Shown here piece by piece: positions 7,731 to 15,451 of a DNA stretch of 64,000 nucleotides (position 1 is the first letter of the stretch; each line of letters begins with the position of its first letter). Origin of the DNA: Bradyrhizobium cajani (GTDB taxonomy: Bacteria; Pseudomonadota; Alphaproteobacteria; Rhizobiales; Xanthobacteraceae). Made by a program: the position numbers and the translations under genes. The notes under the pieces are model-generated. The model ran no database searches, was not told where the DNA came from, and was given only the letters and a program-made list of their open reading frames with translations. The stretch spans positions 248,001 through 312,000 of the forward strand of contig NZ_WQNE01000003.1 of NCBI RefSeq assembly GCF_009759665.1, written 5' to 3'.

Positions 7731-9227
7731 ATGACGAGCCTGGCTTCGACGTCGATGACGGACATCCAACCGATCAGGCCTTCCGCGCTGTCGGCCAAGC
7801 TCGCAATGGCGCTGATACTCGCCGCACTCGCCGACTGGCTGTTCTATGGCCAGCGTGTTGGCCTGTCGCTGGTCATCTTCGCGATCGCGATCACCGGCGC
7901 CTCGCTGCTTGCCAATCACGCAACGCTGGATTTCCGGCGCGCGACAATCGGCGGCGCAATCCTCGCTCTCGGCCTTGCGCCGGCCGTCGAGGAGCTCACG
8001 ATGCTGTCGTTCATGGTCCTGATCGCGGCGCTGCTCATCGCCCTGCTGCTCGCGACCAATCCGGAGACGACGGGACTGGCGGACCGCGCCCGCGCACTGC
8101 GAAACTTTGTCCTGTTCGGATTCTTCCGGTTCTTTCGCGACGCGCTCCAGTTCTTCAACGTGTCGGCGTTCACCCGTGGCATCGCGCTGTGGCTGTTGCC
8201 GGCGGCCCTGAGCACCGTGTTCGTCGCGCTGTTCGCCGCCGCCAATCCGGTGATCGAGCAATGGGTGTCCCTGCTCAATCCAAAGCTCATCCTCGAATAT
8301 GTCAGCGTCTGGCGTGTGCTATTCTGGACGTTGATGCTGGCATTGGTCTGGCCGTTCATTCATGTGCGCTGGCGGCGCAAGAAGGTCGCCGCCGCAGCTA
8401 TCGTCGAGGGCCCGGAGCCGGAGCCGCTTCCGCCCCTCGTCCCCGTCGAATTTCTGGGCCCCTCGATGATCTTGCGCTCGCTGATCCTGTTCAATCTGCT
8501 GTTCGCGGCGCAGTCCGTACTCGATGGCATCTATCTCTGGGGCCATGTGGCGCTGCCCGATAATTTGACCTACGCCGCCTATGCCCATCGCGGCGCCTAT
8601 CCGCTGATCGTAACGGCGTTGCTCGCCGCAGCCTTCGTCCTGGTGGCGATGCGTCCGGGCGGACCGGCCGAGAAATCGACCGTGATCCGGCCACTGGTCT
8701 ATCTCTGGGTCGGACAGAACGTGCTGCTGGTCGCCTCGTCCATCCTCCGGCTCGACCTCTATGTCGACATCTACATGCTGACCTACTGGCGTGTTGCGGC
8801 ATTCATCTGGATGGGACTGGTCGCGCTCGGCCTGATCCTGATCGTCAGCCGCATCGTGCTCAACAGGTCCAACCAATGGCTCGTCGGTGCCAATCTGATC
8901 GCGTTAACGATCGTGCTGTATACCTGCTCGCTCGTGAACTTCGACGGCTTCATCGCCGACTACAATGTCGCGCATAGCCGGGAAGCATCGGGTCAAGGCG
9001 TGCAGATCGACATCAACTATCTCCTGACGCTCGGGCCGCAGGCGCTGCCCGCCATCGACAAGGCAATCATGCTCAGGCCCGGCAACCCTGAGAGCTGCCT
9101 TGTGTCGCGCCGCGACCGCCTTGTAGAACAGCAGCGCCGGGATCTGGCCTGGCGGAGCTGGGGTTTCCGGAGCTGGCGGCTCCAGCGCAGGCTGGACGCC
9201 CAGGCGACGAATCAGCCGGCGGGCTGA
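7731..9227 (+). CDS. DUF4173 family polytopic membrane protein
   Basis: The 498-residue protein has about ten to twelve hydrophobic segments with a charged cytoplasmic loop (RWRRKKVAAAAIVEGPEPEP) in the middle. The pattern agrees with DUF4173 proteins, whose function is unknown. ATG 7731 has GGAGGA 12 bases upstream. The gene is followed 19 bases later by a response regulator and sensor kinase, so the three are almost surely co-transcribed. The C-terminal 60 residues lose hydrophobicity and are rich in Arg and Gln. A role as partner or target of the two-component pair is inferred. Confidence 0.75.
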   Translation: MTSLASTSMTDIQPIRPSALSAKLAMALILAALADWLFYGQRVGLSLVIFAIAITGASLLANHATLDFRRATIGGAILALGLAPAVEELTMLSFMVLIAALLIALLLATNPETTGLADRARALRNFVLFGFFRFFRDALQFFNVSAFTRGIALWLLPAALSTVFVALFAAANPVIEQWVSLLNPKLILEYVSVWRVLFWTLMLALVWPFIHVRWRRKKVAAAAIVEGPEPEPLPPLVPVEFLGPSMILRSLILFNLLFAAQSVLDGIYLWGHVALPDNLTYAAYAHRGAYPLIVTALLAAAFVLVAMRPGGPAEKSTVIRPLVYLWVGQNVLLVASSILRLDLYVDIYMLTYWRVAAFIWMGLVALGLILIVSRIVLNRSNQWLVGANLIALTIVLYTCSLVNFDGFIADYNVAHSREASGQGVQIDINYLLTLGPQALPAIDKAIMLRPGNPESCLVSRRDRLVEQQRRDLAWRSWGFRSWRLQRRLDAQATNQPAG

Positions 9228-9246
9228 CGAGGCAGCGGAGAGATTC

Positions 9247-9948
9247 TTGGCGCATCGCATTCTCATCGTCGACGACGAGGGCCATATCCGCGAGGTCATC
9301 CGCGTCGCGCTGAAGAAGGCCGGCATGGACGTGATCGAGGCGCGCGACGGCAAGGAGGCGCTCGCCCGCTTCGCCGCCGACAGGCCCGATCTGATCGTGC
9401 TCGACATCGGTATGCCCGAGTTCGACGGCCTCGACGTCTGCCGCGAGATTCGCAAAAGCTCCGACGTGCCGATCCTGTTCCTGTCGGCGCGCGACGAGGA
9501 GATCGATCGCATCCTCGGCCTGGAGATCGGCGGCGACGACTATGTGACAAAACCGTTCAGCCCGCGCGAGCTGGTCGCGCGGGTCAATGTCATCCTGCGC
9601 CGGCTCAGCCCGCGCAATGGCGAGAAGGCAGGACCGTCGGCGCTTGCGCAAGGCGGCCTCCTGATCGATCCCGAGCGGCATGTCGCATCCTTCGCCGGCA
9701 CGCCGCTGAAACTGACCGCGATCGAGTTCGGCATTTTGCGGGCGTTCCTGACCCGGCCCACATCGGTCTTCAACCGCGAGCAACTGATGCGGGCGGCCTA
9801 TCAGCTCAACATCCAGGTCTCCGACCGCACCATCGACAGCCACATCCGCAACATCCGCGCCAAGCTCGCGGCGGTGGCCTGCGACAACGTGATCGAGACC
9901 ATCCACGGCGTCGGCTTCAAGCTCGGCCGCTGCGAGAAAGAGGCATGA
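9247..9948 (+). CDS. OmpR-family response regulator
   Basis: The 233-residue protein has an N-terminal receiver with acidic pair DDE, phosphorylation site D53 in LDIGMPEFDG, and the lysine in VTKPFSP. A winged-helix DNA-binding domain follows (KLTAIEFGILRAF to the VRGVGFKL-like end VIETIHGVGFKL). It starts with TTG at 9247, supported by GGAGAG about 4-9 bases before. It overlaps the sensor kinase by four bases (ATGA), so the two are translationally coupled. It likely controls the envelope gene upstream, its own operon, or both. Confidence 0.9.
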   Translation: MAHRILIVDDEGHIREVIRVALKKAGMDVIEARDGKEALARFAADRPDLIVLDIGMPEFDGLDVCREIRKSSDVPILFLSARDEEIDRILGLEIGGDDYVTKPFSPRELVARVNVILRRLSPRNGEKAGPSALAQGGLLIDPERHVASFAGTPLKLTAIEFGILRAFLTRPTSVFNREQLMRAAYQLNIQVSDRTIDSHIRNIRAKLAAVACDNVIETIHGVGFKLGRCEKEA

Positions 9949-11531
9949 GCGCTGCGCCCGACAAATGGCGGCCGTCGCTCACCCTCGTCATCTTCGCGGT
10001 GCTGACCACCGTCGGCGTGCTGCCGCTGGTCGGCCTGTTCTTCTTCCGCCTCTACGACAACCAGCTGATCCGCCAGACCCAGGCCGAACTGATCGCGCAG
10101 AGTCGTGTGCTCGCAACGATCTATGCGCAGGAGGTCACGGCAAGGCTCGACAGCGGCCTCACGCTCGGCGCCGAGGTACGGCCTGGCGTGTTGCCCGATC
10201 CCGGCAACCAGGTCACGCCGATCCGCCCTGCGCTCGACCTCACCGCCAACGATCTGCTGCGGCGGCGGCCGGATGCGCAGGCAGCAATCCGGCCGGCACA
10301 GCCCGCCTATGTCGAGATCGGCGCAAAGCTGACGCCGATCATCCGCGAGACCCAGAAGGTGACGCTGGCCGGCTTCCGGATCCTCGATCCGCAGGGCGTG
10401 GTGATCGCCGGGCGCCAGGAGGTCGGGCAGTCGCTTGCGCATATCGAGGAAGTCGCCGACGCGCTGCACGGGCAATACCGCGCCACGCTGCGCAACCGCG
10501 TGCCGGACAAGCCGCCGCCGCCGATCTATTCCTTCAGCCGCGGCCTCGGCGTGCACGTGTTCTCGGCGATGCCCGTCATCGTCAATAACCGCGTCGCGGG
10601 GGTGATCTACACGACGCGGACGCCGAGCAACATCTTCGACCATCTCTACCAGGAGCGGGCCAAGTTCGTGCTGGCCGGGCTCGCCGTGATCCTCGGCACG
10701 ATCGCGATCGGCCTCGTCTTCTCGCGCACGATCACGCTGCCGATGCGCGAGCTGATCGACCGCGCGGCGCGCATCAGCCGCGGCGACCGCGAAGCCTTCC
10801 AACCGCTCCGGCATTACGGCACAAGGGAGTTCGCCCAGCTCTCGCACAGCTTCCTCGGCATGGCCGAGCAGCTGGCGCGCCGCTCCGACTATATCGCGAC
10901 GTTCTCGGCCCACCTCACCCATGAGCTGAAGTCGCCGCTCACCTCGATCAAGGGCGCGGCCGAGCTGCTGCAGGATTCAGTTCAGGGCAAATCGGGCAGC
11001 CTGACGCCGGCCGAACAGAAGACGTTCATCGCCAACATCCTGTCCGATACCCAGCGGCTTGAGGCGATGGCGCAGCGGCTGCGCGAGCTCGCCCGCGCCG
11101 AAAGCCTGCCGCAGAACGAGCGCACGGAGCTTGCTCCCGTGATTGCCGATCTCAAGAGCCGGTTTCCGGAGAGCACCATATCGGCCAGCGGCAGCCTCGA
11201 CCGGGTGATCGGCATGTCCGCCGAGAAGGCCCTGATCGTGCTGTCGCATCTCGCCGACAATGCGGTGCGGCACAAGGCGGGGACGATCAGGCTGGAGGCG
11301 GTGGACGAGCGCACGACCCTGCGTCTGACGGTCAGCAATGACGGGGAGCCGATCTCGGCGCCGAACCGCGACAGGATCTTCGACGCGTTCTTCACCACCC
11401 GCCGCGACCAGGGCGGGACCGGGATGGGGCTGGCAATCGCACGTGCGGTGATGGCGAGCCATGGCGGCTCGATCAGGCTCAAGCCGACCGACGAGGGCGC
11501 GGCCTTTGAGCTCCAGTTTCCTGTAGCCTAA
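9945..11531 (+). CDS. Sensor histidine kinase with periplasmic domain
   Basis: The 528-residue kinase has a transmembrane helix near residues 10-30 and a roughly 200-residue periplasmic domain. A second helix follows (VLAGLAVILGTIAIGLVF), then HAMP, a HisKA domain with H326 in HLTHELKSPL, and an HATPase domain with NDGEPI, FDAFFTTR and GTGMGLAIA boxes. The layout resembles CreC-type sensors, and the linked regulator is OmpR/CreB-like, but E. coli creD is not here; its place is taken by the DUF4173 gene. Signal unknown. Its stop overlaps that of the convergent small gene. Confidence 0.88.
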   Translation: MSAAPDKWRPSLTLVIFAVLTTVGVLPLVGLFFFRLYDNQLIRQTQAELIAQSRVLATIYAQEVTARLDSGLTLGAEVRPGVLPDPGNQVTPIRPALDLTANDLLRRRPDAQAAIRPAQPAYVEIGAKLTPIIRETQKVTLAGFRILDPQGVVIAGRQEVGQSLAHIEEVADALHGQYRATLRNRVPDKPPPPIYSFSRGLGVHVFSAMPVIVNNRVAGVIYTTRTPSNIFDHLYQERAKFVLAGLAVILGTIAIGLVFSRTITLPMRELIDRAARISRGDREAFQPLRHYGTREFAQLSHSFLGMAEQLARRSDYIATFSAHLTHELKSPLTSIKGAAELLQDSVQGKSGSLTPAEQKTFIANILSDTQRLEAMAQRLRELARAESLPQNERTELAPVIADLKSRFPESTISASGSLDRVIGMSAEKALIVLSHLADNAVRHKAGTIRLEAVDERTTLRLTVSNDGEPISAPNRDRIFDAFFTTRRDQGGTGMGLAIARAVMASHGGSIRLKPTDEGAAFELQFPVA

Positions 11532-11668
11532 ATGGCGAACACCCAGGCGGCGACGATGGTGCCGATGGTGACCAGGCCGGCGATGGTCCAGCCCGCGGCA
11601 TATTCCAGTTCAGGGTGACCGGTCGCCCGCATGATCTCGGCGGGATCGGCGGTATGCTTCTCTGCCAT
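11528..11668 (-). CDS. Small single-helix membrane protein
   Basis: The 46-residue product has a hydrophilic N-terminus and one C-terminal transmembrane helix (TIAGLVTIGTIVAAWVFAI). ATG 11668 is preferred because GAGG lies about 6 bases upstream; a reading from 11719 lacks a site. Its stop overlaps the kinase stop codon on the other strand. No function is recognisable. It could be a small membrane-complex subunit, but nothing shows which. Confidence 0.55.
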   Translation of the reverse strand: MAEKHTADPAEIMRATGHPELEYAAGWTIAGLVTIGTIVAAWVFAI

Positions 11669-11935
11669 GACGGCCTCGCACGTTTCTCCCCGTCGTATGT
11701 AAGTCGCACCAGCCGCCATTAGGTTCCATCACGGGAATGCGAGGAACAAAAAAACGCGAAAACAACCCCATGCACAGTAGAAAGCCGCTTCCGCGCCGAG
11801 GCAGGGGCGCGAGGCTCAACCATTTGGCACGCCAGGGCAAAACAGCCGGACCGCGCAATCACCGCACGGCCGGCGTCTTGCGCCGCAAATCCGATTGCAT
11901 GCTAGACTGGACGGAATCCACGGCGGGAGGGAAGC

Positions 11936-12358
11936 ATGGCCGACAACAAGGCAAAGCGGGGCGGAGCCGATCGTGGGCTGATCGCGCTCACCGAGAAATA
12001 CGAGGTCGCCTACTGGTCGAAGAAGCTCAAGGTGACCCCCGCCAAGCTGAAATACGCCGTCAAGAAGGTCGGCCGCTCCGCCAGGAAGGTCGAGGAGTAC
12101 ATCAAGCTCCAGAAGCACCGCGCCTCCGACAAGAGCCGGATCGCGCTGAGCGAGCCCTATGAGGTCCGTTACTGGTCGAAGAAGTTCAAGATCACCCCGG
12201 CCAAGCTTAGGCTCGTGGTCGCAACGGCCGGCCATTCCACCAAGAAGGTCGAAGCCTATCTCGCCGCCCAGAAGGCCGCGAAGAAGGCAAGGAAGGCCAG
12301 GAAAACGGTGAAGAAAACGGTGAAGAAGACGGCGGCCAAGCGGAAAAGGGCGGCCTGA
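11936..12358 (+). CDS. Tandem DUF3606 protein with histone-H1-like tail
   Basis: The 140-residue basic protein contains two copies of a roughly 50-residue DUF3606 unit. Copy one has LTEKYEVAYWSKKLKVTPAKL and copy two LSEPYEVRYWSKKFKITPAKL; each ends in the KVEEYI/KVEAYL helix. The last 35 residues are nearly all Lys, Ala, Arg and Val (KTVKKTVKKTAAKRKRAA), like the tail of histone H1. ATG 11936 follows GGGAGGGA. DUF3606 proteins are usually single and short; the duplication and tail suggest nucleic-acid binding (inference). Confidence 0.75.
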   Translation: MADNKAKRGGADRGLIALTEKYEVAYWSKKLKVTPAKLKYAVKKVGRSARKVEEYIKLQKHRASDKSRIALSEPYEVRYWSKKFKITPAKLRLVVATAGHSTKKVEAYLAAQKAAKKARKARKTVKKTVKKTAAKRKRAA

Positions 12359-12540
12359 GACCAACGCCATCATGCGGAAGGACGCCAGCGGGGCGGACTG
12401 CACATTCCAGCCAGGCAATTGAGCGGCGTGCCGAGCAAAGGTGCCGTGAATTCGCCTCAAGGCCAGCCAACTAATATGGCGAATTGAGAAGACAGGCCAA
12501 ACCAGCGAGCCAATATGAGGCCCGCAGGGCCGACAGTATC

Positions 12541-13473
12541 ATGAAGAATTATCTGGCATTTTTTCTTCTTCTGACCGTGACCACGGCCTCCGCGCACGGA
12601 CCTTTGCCGGCCCGGCTGTCGCAGCCGTCCGATCTTCTTCGGGTGGGACTGACCGATTCCGACACCACCGCCGGCGGCACCGCGCGGCTGTGCGAGCAGA
12701 TTTCGTTCACGCGCGGCCTGCGCTATGGCGAGAGCGATGCCAATGTGCTCGACGTCGCCACCAGCGCCGAGACCAAGGCGGATACGCCGCGGCCGGTGCT
12801 GCTGTTCGTGGCCGGCGACAGCTTCACGGGCGACCGTGCGGCGCCGGACCTCTCGCGTGAGATTCAGGACCAGGCCATGTGCTTTGCAGCGCGCAACGGC
12901 ATGATCGGGGTGCGCGTGAACTATCGGCTGGCGCCCGCGGCGAGCTGGCCGGCCGGTGCGGCCGATGTCGCGGCGGCGCTGTCCTGGGTCCACGGCAATA
13001 TCGACCTGTTCAACGGCGATGCCCGCGAGATCGTCGCGGTCGGCTATGGCGCCGGCGCCTTCCATGTCGCGAGCCTGCTGGCGCACCCCGAGCTGCAAAC
13101 CGACCGCGCCGATGTCGCCGCCGTCGTGCTGGTGTCCGGGATCTACCGCGTGGGCAAGGACGCCAGCGACAGCGAGAAGGCCTATCTCGGCGCGGACGCC
13201 AGCCAATATGACAAGCGGTCGGTCTTTCCCGGCATCCTCAACGTCGACGTGCCGATCGTGCTGGCCTGGGCCGCGGACGATCACGCAAACCTGGTGGCGC
13301 AGGGTGAGACCCTGAAGAAGACGCTCTGCGGCGCCGGCCACTGCCCCCGCACCGCCATGATACGCAGCCGCGACGGCATCGCGAGCGCCTTCGGCCTCGA
13401 CGGCTCCGGCGACAGCCTCGCCGAACCGACGCTGCTGCTGGTGCATCAGCTCGAGGCACGCGGGCTGCCGTAG
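12541..13473 (+). CDS. Secreted alpha/beta-hydrolase-fold protein lacking catalytic residues
   Basis: The 310-residue protein has a signal peptide (MKNYLAFFLLLTVTTASAHG) and an esterase-like fold of the BD-FAE/carboxylesterase type: VLLFVAGDSFTGDR, VRVNYRLAP, and the GDAREIVAVG strand before the nucleophile elbow. The elbow reads G-Y-G170-A-G, where the family has G-x-Ser-x-G, so the nucleophile is missing. The HGG oxyanion motif reads VAGDS, and no DH or GH motif is seen where the catalytic His should lie. It is intact and in frame, so it is more likely a pseudoenzyme or binding protein than a pseudogene. Confidence 0.7.
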   Translation: MKNYLAFFLLLTVTTASAHGPLPARLSQPSDLLRVGLTDSDTTAGGTARLCEQISFTRGLRYGESDANVLDVATSAETKADTPRPVLLFVAGDSFTGDRAAPDLSREIQDQAMCFAARNGMIGVRVNYRLAPAASWPAGAADVAAALSWVHGNIDLFNGDAREIVAVGYGAGAFHVASLLAHPELQTDRADVAAVVLVSGIYRVGKDASDSEKAYLGADASQYDKRSVFPGILNVDVPIVLAWAADDHANLVAQGETLKKTLCGAGHCPRTAMIRSRDGIASAFGLDGSGDSLAEPTLLLVHQLEARGLP

Positions 13474-13504
13474 CTGGGAGCGGGCTGCGCGCTTATTACT
13501 TCGA

Positions 13505-13660
13505 CCTTTTGCTGGGCCACCCCTCTCCCCCACCCTCCCCCGCAAGGGGGGAGGGAGCGCAGCGGAGTGCGCGGCTACACTGCGGCTCGTCACGAGTGCC
13601 CTAATGAATCGAGTCATTCGCGCTGCGCACAGGTAGGTTCCCTCCCCCCTTGCGGGCGCC
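13505..13660. repeat. Inverted-end repeat family H, copy 1
   Basis: The element starts with CCTTTTGCTGGGC, then a C-rich/G-rich palindrome, about 90 variable bases, and an inverted version of the same palindrome. The related copy at 15136-15309 has the same start and the same inverted ends. The pair brackets the binding-protein gene at 13862. The remaining bases of the 13474-13861 gap show no gene. Confidence 0.7.
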
Positions 13661-13861
13661 ACACGGGGACTCTCTCGATCGGAAACGCACCGCGCCCGCC
13701 GCTCATGCCGCGTCAATACGCCTGTCGTTTCGTTCGGGCTGCCGTGCGTTGCATCGAAGGCAGCCATCAAGCCACACGATTGCCAAACGCTTGACGTAGA
13801 TCAACTCGCCTTGGTGCGGATTGAGCCGACCTCGTTGGGGGCCAACGACAAGGTGTCGAGC

Positions 13862-15100
13862 ATGTACGTCACCGGCAGATTGCTGTTCGTTTTGGTTGCC
13901 GCTCTGGCCTCGCTCGGGGCGATGTCGCAGCAGCACACCGAGCAACCCACTTCTGAACAACCCGCTTCCGACAAGGAAATCCGCATCGGCAATGTCATGC
14001 CGTATTCGGGACCGCTCTCGGAGTTCGGCGCCATCGGCCAGGCCGAGGCCGCCTATTTCGACATGATCAACGCGCGTGGCGGGATCAACGGCCGCAAGAT
14101 CCGCTTCATCACGCGCGACGACAATTCCGATCCCGCGACTGCGCTGGAGCTGACGCGCAATCTGGTCGAGAAGGAGGACGTGCACCTGATGTTCGGGTCG
14201 TTCGGCGCGCCCGGCAATCTCGCCACGCGCTGGTATCTGAACGAAAAGAAGATCCCGCAGCTCTTCGTCGCCTCCGGCGACGAGGAGCTGAGCCAGGCCA
14301 GGGCGTTCCCCTGGACCATGGGCTGGCAGCCGTCGTTCCGGTCGGAGGGGCGCATCTACGCCAACTACATCCAGGCCTATTATCCCAGGAAGAAGATCGT
14401 GGTGCTCTGGCAGAACGACCAGTTCGGACGCGTGCTCTACAAGGGCATCCAGGAAGGCCTTGGCGACCTCAACCGTCACGTCCTCGTCGACATCGCCTTC
14501 GACATCCGCGACGAGCATCTCGACGGGCACGTCTCGATCCTCAAGCGCGCAGGCGCCGACATCTTCGTCTTTCTCGGCGTGCCGTCGACGGCGTCCAAGG
14601 TGATCAAGCTGGCGGCGTCACTCAATTGGCATCCGGTGTTCATCGTGAACGATGCCTCCGCCTCGATCGCCAATGCGATGGCGCCGGCGGGCCTGGAGAA
14701 TTCGGCCGGCGTGATCTCGGCGGCCTTCCTGAAGGATCCGAGCGATCCTGCCTGGAAAGACGATCCTGCCATGAAGGACTGGTTCGCCTTCATGGACAAG
14801 TACCATCAGGTCGAGAGCACGAATAGCAGTGCCGCACTCTACGGCTATGCCGCGGCCGAAGCGATGACACAGGTGCTGAAGCAATGCGGCGACGACCTGT
14901 CGCGCGAGAACATCATGCGTCAGGCGGCCTCGCTCCGGGACCAGCACCCCTCGGTCGCGCTGCCCAACATCAGGATGAATACCTCGCCCAGCAGCTATCT
15001 GCCGATCAGGCAGATGCGGCTCGTCCAGTTCGACGGCCGCTCCTGGCAACCGTTCGGCGAGGTGATCGAGACGGCGTTCACGGAGGGCGCGGCGCGGTGA
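13862..15100 (+). CDS. ABC transporter substrate-binding protein (branched-chain amino-acid type)
   Basis: The 412-residue protein has a signal peptide (MYVTGRLLFVLVAALASLGA) and the Leu/Ile/Val-binding fold. Marks include IRIGNVMPYSGPLSEFG, the AAYFDMINARGGINGRKI stretch and the YGYAAAEAM helix. ATG 13862 is chosen because it directly opens the signal peptide; an upstream GTG-type reading adds a polar segment. No permease or ATPase genes are adjacent, so it is an orphan. The ligand may be an amino acid or an aromatic acid; the sequence does not decide. Two related repeats flank the gene. Confidence 0.85.
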   Translation: MYVTGRLLFVLVAALASLGAMSQQHTEQPTSEQPASDKEIRIGNVMPYSGPLSEFGAIGQAEAAYFDMINARGGINGRKIRFITRDDNSDPATALELTRNLVEKEDVHLMFGSFGAPGNLATRWYLNEKKIPQLFVASGDEELSQARAFPWTMGWQPSFRSEGRIYANYIQAYYPRKKIVVLWQNDQFGRVLYKGIQEGLGDLNRHVLVDIAFDIRDEHLDGHVSILKRAGADIFVFLGVPSTASKVIKLAASLNWHPVFIVNDASASIANAMAPAGLENSAGVISAAFLKDPSDPAWKDDPAMKDWFAFMDKYHQVESTNSSAALYGYAAAEAMTQVLKQCGDDLSRENIMRQAASLRDQHPSVALPNIRMNTSPSSYLPIRQMRLVQFDGRSWQPFGEVIETAFTEGAAR

Positions 15101-15135
15101 GCCTCACGTTGCAGGCAGCGTGAAAGCGACTCTCA

Positions 15136-15309
15136 CCTTTTGCTGGGCTACCCCCTCCCCTGCCCTCCCCCACAAGGGGGGAGGGAGCCCAGTGTGCCAC
15201 GGGGTGAGAGCTGAGGTCAAAAGCTCAACTCGCGAACTCAACTCGAATGGACGTCCTCTGACTCGACCACATGCACAGCTGCGTTCCCTCCCCCCTTGTG
15301 GGGGAAGGC
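15136..15309. repeat. Inverted-end repeat family H, copy 2
   Basis: Same design as 13505-13660: CCTTTTGCTGGGC start, CTCCCCC-ACAA-GGGGGGAG palindrome, about 90 variable bases, and the inverted palindrome at the end. The two outer palindromes form terminal inverted repeats of about 25 bases. The size and shape are those of a miniature inverted-repeat element, but no target duplication was established. Confidence 0.7.
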
Positions 15310-15349
15310 AATCGCAGGTGAACGTTGGGGCACCGATAGCCTCCACAGC

Positions 15350-15433
15350 GTCATGGCCGGGCTTGTCCCGGCCATCCACGTCTTTCCTCGCGGCACAAAG
15401 AACGTGGATGCCCGGGACAAGCCCGGGCATGAC
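15350..15433. repeat. Palindromic repeat family E
   Basis: An 84-base hairpin: GTCATGGCCGGGCTTGTCCC pairs with the GGGACAAGCCCGGGCATGAC end, and ATCCACGT pairs with ACGTGGAT inside. It lies downstream of the cyclase gene and may end its transcript. Confidence 0.8.
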
Positions 15434-15451
15434 GACCTGTTGTGCGCATCC

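Noticed and set aside
9247-11531. Naming the pair CreB-CreC
   Set aside because: Domain order is similar, but creD is missing and the similarity is general to OmpR-type systems.
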